Of a DNA stretch of 64,000 nucleotides, positions 61,613-64,000 are shown one piece after another. The DNA is taken from contig CAWEVH010000040.1 in the NCBI GenBank assembly GCA_963812415.1, positions 62,001 to 126,000 on the forward strand. Reading direction: 5' to 3'. The notes beneath the pieces are model-generated. The model made no database searches. It saw only the letters and a program-made list of their open reading frames with translations, and had not been told where the DNA came from. Both the position numbers and the translations under genes were made by a program. Source of the DNA: JACVRW01 sp963812415. Lineage in GTDB: Bacteria > Actinomycetota > Thermoleophilia > Solirubrobacterales > Thermoleophilaceae. The first letter of the stretch is position 1; each line of letters begins with the position of its first letter.

Positions 61613-61670
61613 GGCCAGCGCACGCTCTCAGATTCAAGACCGGGGGTGGCATGTCGATCTACGGAGTGAC

Positions 61671-62381
61671 ATGCCGCTCGCGCTCCTGCTCGTCGCACTC
61701 GCCCTCCTCCTGCCGTCCGCCGCCCAGGCGCAGGTGCCCGATGACGTGTCGCGGATCCACGCCGCGGTGACCGAGCTGGCGAAGGCCAAGCGCGACGCCG
61801 CCGGCCGGGTGGCTCAGCGCAAGCGGGCCGCCGAGGCGGCGCTGGCCGACTGCCGGAGCGCCGGCCCGGGCTGGAAGCGCATCCGCGCCGTGCGCGACGC
61901 CTCCCAGCGCGGCGCCTACCTGCGCGGCGCCCGAGTGCTCTGGGGCGAGCTCCACGAGGCCGCGCTCGAGCAGGCCGCCCTCGACGCGTACGACCCCTTC
62001 TTCACCCGCTTCCTGGCTCGTCTCGAGCGCCCGCTCTCGGATCCGGTGCTCCAGGCGGGCGCCGACGCTCTGCGCGAACGCATCGGCTACCAGCGCGAGG
62101 CCTACGCCTTCGCCTCGTGCGCGACCTTCGAGCGCCTGCTGCGCAAGGTGCGCGAGTTCAAGATCGGGGGCGGGCACGGCGTGGCGGGCGACTACCGAGC
62201 CGGACGCATCCACAACCTCTTCACCGGCTTCGTGGCCGGCCGCCAGCGCGCGGCCGAGCGGCGGCACGGCGGGACCGGCTACGAGAGCGCGCTGCAGGCG
62301 GCACGCGAGCGGATCGTGGCGCTCGGCGGCGACTCGGGCTACGCGAGCTACTTCGCGTTCGCGCACTCGCTGCGCGGCTGA
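61671..62381 (+). CDS. secreted helical protein of unknown function
   Basis: A 236-residue protein with a clear signal peptide (MPLALLLVALALLLPSAAQA, cleavage before QVPDD) and an all-helical mature part with two cysteines (LADCRSAG, FASCATFER), compatible with one disulfide. ATG 61671 has an ACGGAG ribosome site. No family is recognised. It stands alone between the ASCH-like and epoxide hydrolase genes. Confidence 0.65.
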   Translation: MPLALLLVALALLLPSAAQAQVPDDVSRIHAAVTELAKAKRDAAGRVAQRKRAAEAALADCRSAGPGWKRIRAVRDASQRGAYLRGARVLWGELHEAALEQAALDAYDPFFTRFLARLERPLSDPVLQAGADALRERIGYQREAYAFASCATFERLLRKVREFKIGGGHGVAGDYRAGRIHNLFTGFVAGRQRAAERRHGGTGYESALQAARERIVALGGDSGYASYFAFAHSLRG

Positions 62382-62442
62382 GCGCGCCTCTGAGCAGCCG
62401 GCAAGCGGCTGTTGGGCCGTGCGCGGTATCGTCGCCGCGCGC

Positions 62443-63597
62443 ATGAGGGTCGAGCCGTTCGAGATCGCGGTGCCAGACGCGGTTCTCGACGACCTGCAGC
62501 GGCGGATCGAGCACACCCGCTGGCCCGACGAGGTCGAGGACGTCGACTGGGACCAGGGCACCCAGCTCGCGTACCTGCGCTCCCTGCTCGACCACTGGGC
62601 GGACGGCTACGACTGGCGCGCGGCCGAGGCCGAGCTCAACCGTCTCCCCCACTTCCGCGCCGAGCTCGCGGGCCTCTGGATCCACTTCGTGCACGCCCGG
62701 GCAGCGAGCGAGCCGGCGATCCCGCTCGTGCTCACGCACGGCTGGCCGAGCACGTTCCTCGAGATGTTGCCGCTGGTCCCGCTGCTCACCGACCCGTCGG
62801 CTCACGGCATCGACGGCCCGGCGTTCGACCTCGTGATCCCATCGCTGCCCGGCTATGGCTTCTCGGACCGGCCGCACACGACCGGCATGAGCACACGTGC
62901 GATCGGCGCGCTCTGGCACGAGCTGATGCAGGGGCTCGGCTACGGCCGCTACGGCGCCGGCGGAACCGACTTCGGCGCGGGCGTCGCGACCTTCATGGCC
63001 CTCGAGGTGCCGGAGCTGCTGATCGGCCTGCACCTGACCTTCCTCGAGGAACGGCCCTACGACGGGGCGGGGGCGCGGCCGCTGTCGACGGCGGAGCGCG
63101 CCTACCTCGAGGACTCCGAGGCGTGGGTGCGCGATGAGTACGCCTATGCCGCGATCCAGGCGACCAAGCCGCAGACCGCCGGCTACGGCCTCAACGACTC
63201 ACCGGCCGGCCTCGCGGCCTGGGTGATCGAGAAGTGGCGCTCATGGGGGGACACGGCCGGCGAGGTGGACGAGCGCTTCGGCCGCGACCTGCTCCTGACC
63301 ACGCTGACCGTCTACTGGGTCACCGAGACGATCACCTCGTCGATGCGGCTCTACTGGGAGCAGCGCCACGGCGCGGCGCCGACGTTCGGTCGCGACGAGT
63401 TCGTGGAGGTGCCCACCGCCTTCGCCCGCTTCGCCCACGAGTTCGTCTCCGAGGGTGCGCCGCCGCGCGAGTACGTCGAGCGCATGTACACGCTCGAGCG
63501 CTGGACGGACATGCCGCGCGGCGGCCACTTCGCCGCGCTCGAGGAGCCGCGGCTCCTCGCCGACGACATCGCGGCGTTCTTCGGCTCGCTCGCCTAG
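62443..63597 (+). CDS. epoxide hydrolase (alpha/beta-hydrolase with EHN domain)
   Basis: A 384-residue enzyme. The N-terminal EHN domain (FEIAVPDAVLDDLQRRIEHT, WPDEVEDVDWDQG) precedes the alpha/beta-hydrolase: oxyanion motif LTHGWPST, nucleophile Asp in GGTDFGAG (usually GGxDxG) and the catalytic His in RGGHFAALEEP. It opens epoxides to diols through an ester intermediate. ATG 62443 lies 10 nt after TATCGT. Its TAG shares a palindromic CTAG with the stop of the convergent gene. Confidence 0.92.
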   Translation: MRVEPFEIAVPDAVLDDLQRRIEHTRWPDEVEDVDWDQGTQLAYLRSLLDHWADGYDWRAAEAELNRLPHFRAELAGLWIHFVHARAASEPAIPLVLTHGWPSTFLEMLPLVPLLTDPSAHGIDGPAFDLVIPSLPGYGFSDRPHTTGMSTRAIGALWHELMQGLGYGRYGAGGTDFGAGVATFMALEVPELLIGLHLTFLEERPYDGAGARPLSTAERAYLEDSEAWVRDEYAYAAIQATKPQTAGYGLNDSPAGLAAWVIEKWRSWGDTAGEVDERFGRDLLLTTLTVYWVTETITSSMRLYWEQRHGAAPTFGRDEFVEVPTAFARFAHEFVSEGAPPREYVERMYTLERWTDMPRGGHFAALEEPRLLADDIAAFFGSLA

Positions 63598-64000
63598 CTG
63601 GAGCCCCGGCGCTTCTCGATCTCCGCCCTCGCGCGCGTCCCCAGGTTCACGGCGCCGAGCATGCCCTTCTCGGCGGTGGACCCCTTCGGCGGCAGCGCGC
63701 CGACCTGCCTCGCCATGCTGGCGGTGTCGTAGTACGCCTCGATGCGGGCGATCTTGCCGTCCTTCACCCAGACCATGTCGCAGCCCTCGATGTCCACGGG
63801 CTTGCCGGTGGGCATCAGGCCCTCGAAGGGCCGGGTGCCCGAGAAGGTCCCCGTGATGTGCCAGCGCACGGCGGCGCGGTCGCCCTCCACCACCAGATCG
63901 AGGATCTGAAGCGAGAAGTCGGGGACCGCCTCGAACATATCATGGAAGAACTGGCGCATCTCGTCCTTGCCGGCGGGCCCGATCACGCCGTAGATGCGCC
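63594..64000 (-). CDS. SnoaL-like/NTF2-fold protein, 5' part outside the window
   Basis: At least 134 residues of an NTF2-like protein. The open frame continues past the right edge (RIYGVIGPAGKDEMRQFFHD), so the start is not visible. The pattern FEAVPDFSLQILDLVVEGDR, AAVRWHITGTFSG and GCDMVWVKDGKIARIEAYYD is typical of SnoaL-like polyketide cyclase/ester cyclase and steroid-isomerase-like proteins. The substrate is unknown. Confidence 0.85.
   Translation of the reverse strand, partial: RIYGVIGPAGKDEMRQFFHDMFEAVPDFSLQILDLVVEGDRAAVRWHITGTFSGTRPFEGLMPTGKPVDIEGCDMVWVKDGKIARIEAYYDTASMARQVGALPPKGSTAEKGMLGAVNLGTRARAEIEKRRGSS

Overview
The window is very GC-rich and densely coded, with strong G/C preference at third codon positions. 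Several features point to an actinobacterium, possibly a deep lineage such as Thermoleophilia/Solirubrobacterales (inference only). They are a LexA box of the CGAAC-N4-GTTCG type, two actinobacterial-style cyclic-di-AMP riboswitches, a tyrosine-recombinase island in tRNA-Leu, HxlR/MarR/TetR/GntR regulators, and many start codons that sit about 9 nt after a TANNNT -10 box, as in leaderless transcripts.

Layout. 1-18 kb is core and mixed metabolism: an LVIVD-repeat secreted protein (cut by the window edge), acyl-CoA dehydrogenase, NlpC/P60 hydrolase behind a c-di-AMP riboswitch, an AMP-forming acyl-CoA ligase, a YyaL-type protein, an M28 peptidase, an MMPL exporter with a divergent MarR regulator, glutamine synthetase, an HxlR/AhpD-like pair, a riboswitch-controlled unknown membrane protein, a membrane cytochrome c, RNase P RNA, and lexA with a coupled zinc-ribbon gene. 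18.07-28.53 kb is an apparent genomic island. It starts at the 3' end of tRNA-Leu(GAG) and ends at a 20-bp repeat of that end. It carries a recombinase fragment, a transposase fragment, broken genes, secreted proteins (including a phospholipase A2 and a HAF-repeat protein) and a TetR-controlled copper-protein operon (cupredoxin, multicopper oxidase, plastocyanin-like).

28.6-51 kb looks like a C1/C2-acid metabolic region. One arm has a formate dehydrogenase (FdhA plus a fused NuoE/NuoF-like subunit), a ketopantoate-reductase-like gene, a GntR regulator, an SsuABC/TauABC-type ABC transporter and an FAH-family hydrolase. The other is a nine-gene minus-strand run: GntR, a ThDP enzyme, formyl-CoA:oxalate CoA-transferase, an NDP-forming acyl-CoA synthetase, an Nramp-like permease, a small membrane protein, sucC, sucD and a TauE/SafE permease. 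The CoA-transferase closely resembles true oxalate Frc. The simplest reading is oxalate (or a related 2-oxo/2-hydroxy acid) being activated to a CoA ester, decarboxylated to formyl-CoA, released as formate and oxidised by the nearby dehydrogenase.

51-64 kb holds TldD/PmbA, a CBS protein, SecG, cytochrome c maturation genes (CcmI-like, CcmF, a cysteine-type CcmE), a cupin, an Na+/H+ antiporter, a family-2 glycoside hydrolase, an ASCH-like protein, an epoxide hydrolase and a partial SnoaL-like protein. Seven otherwise normal genes are broken by single-base shifts, most of them an extra G/C in a short G/C run, so sequencing or assembly error should be excluded before calling any of them pseudogenes.
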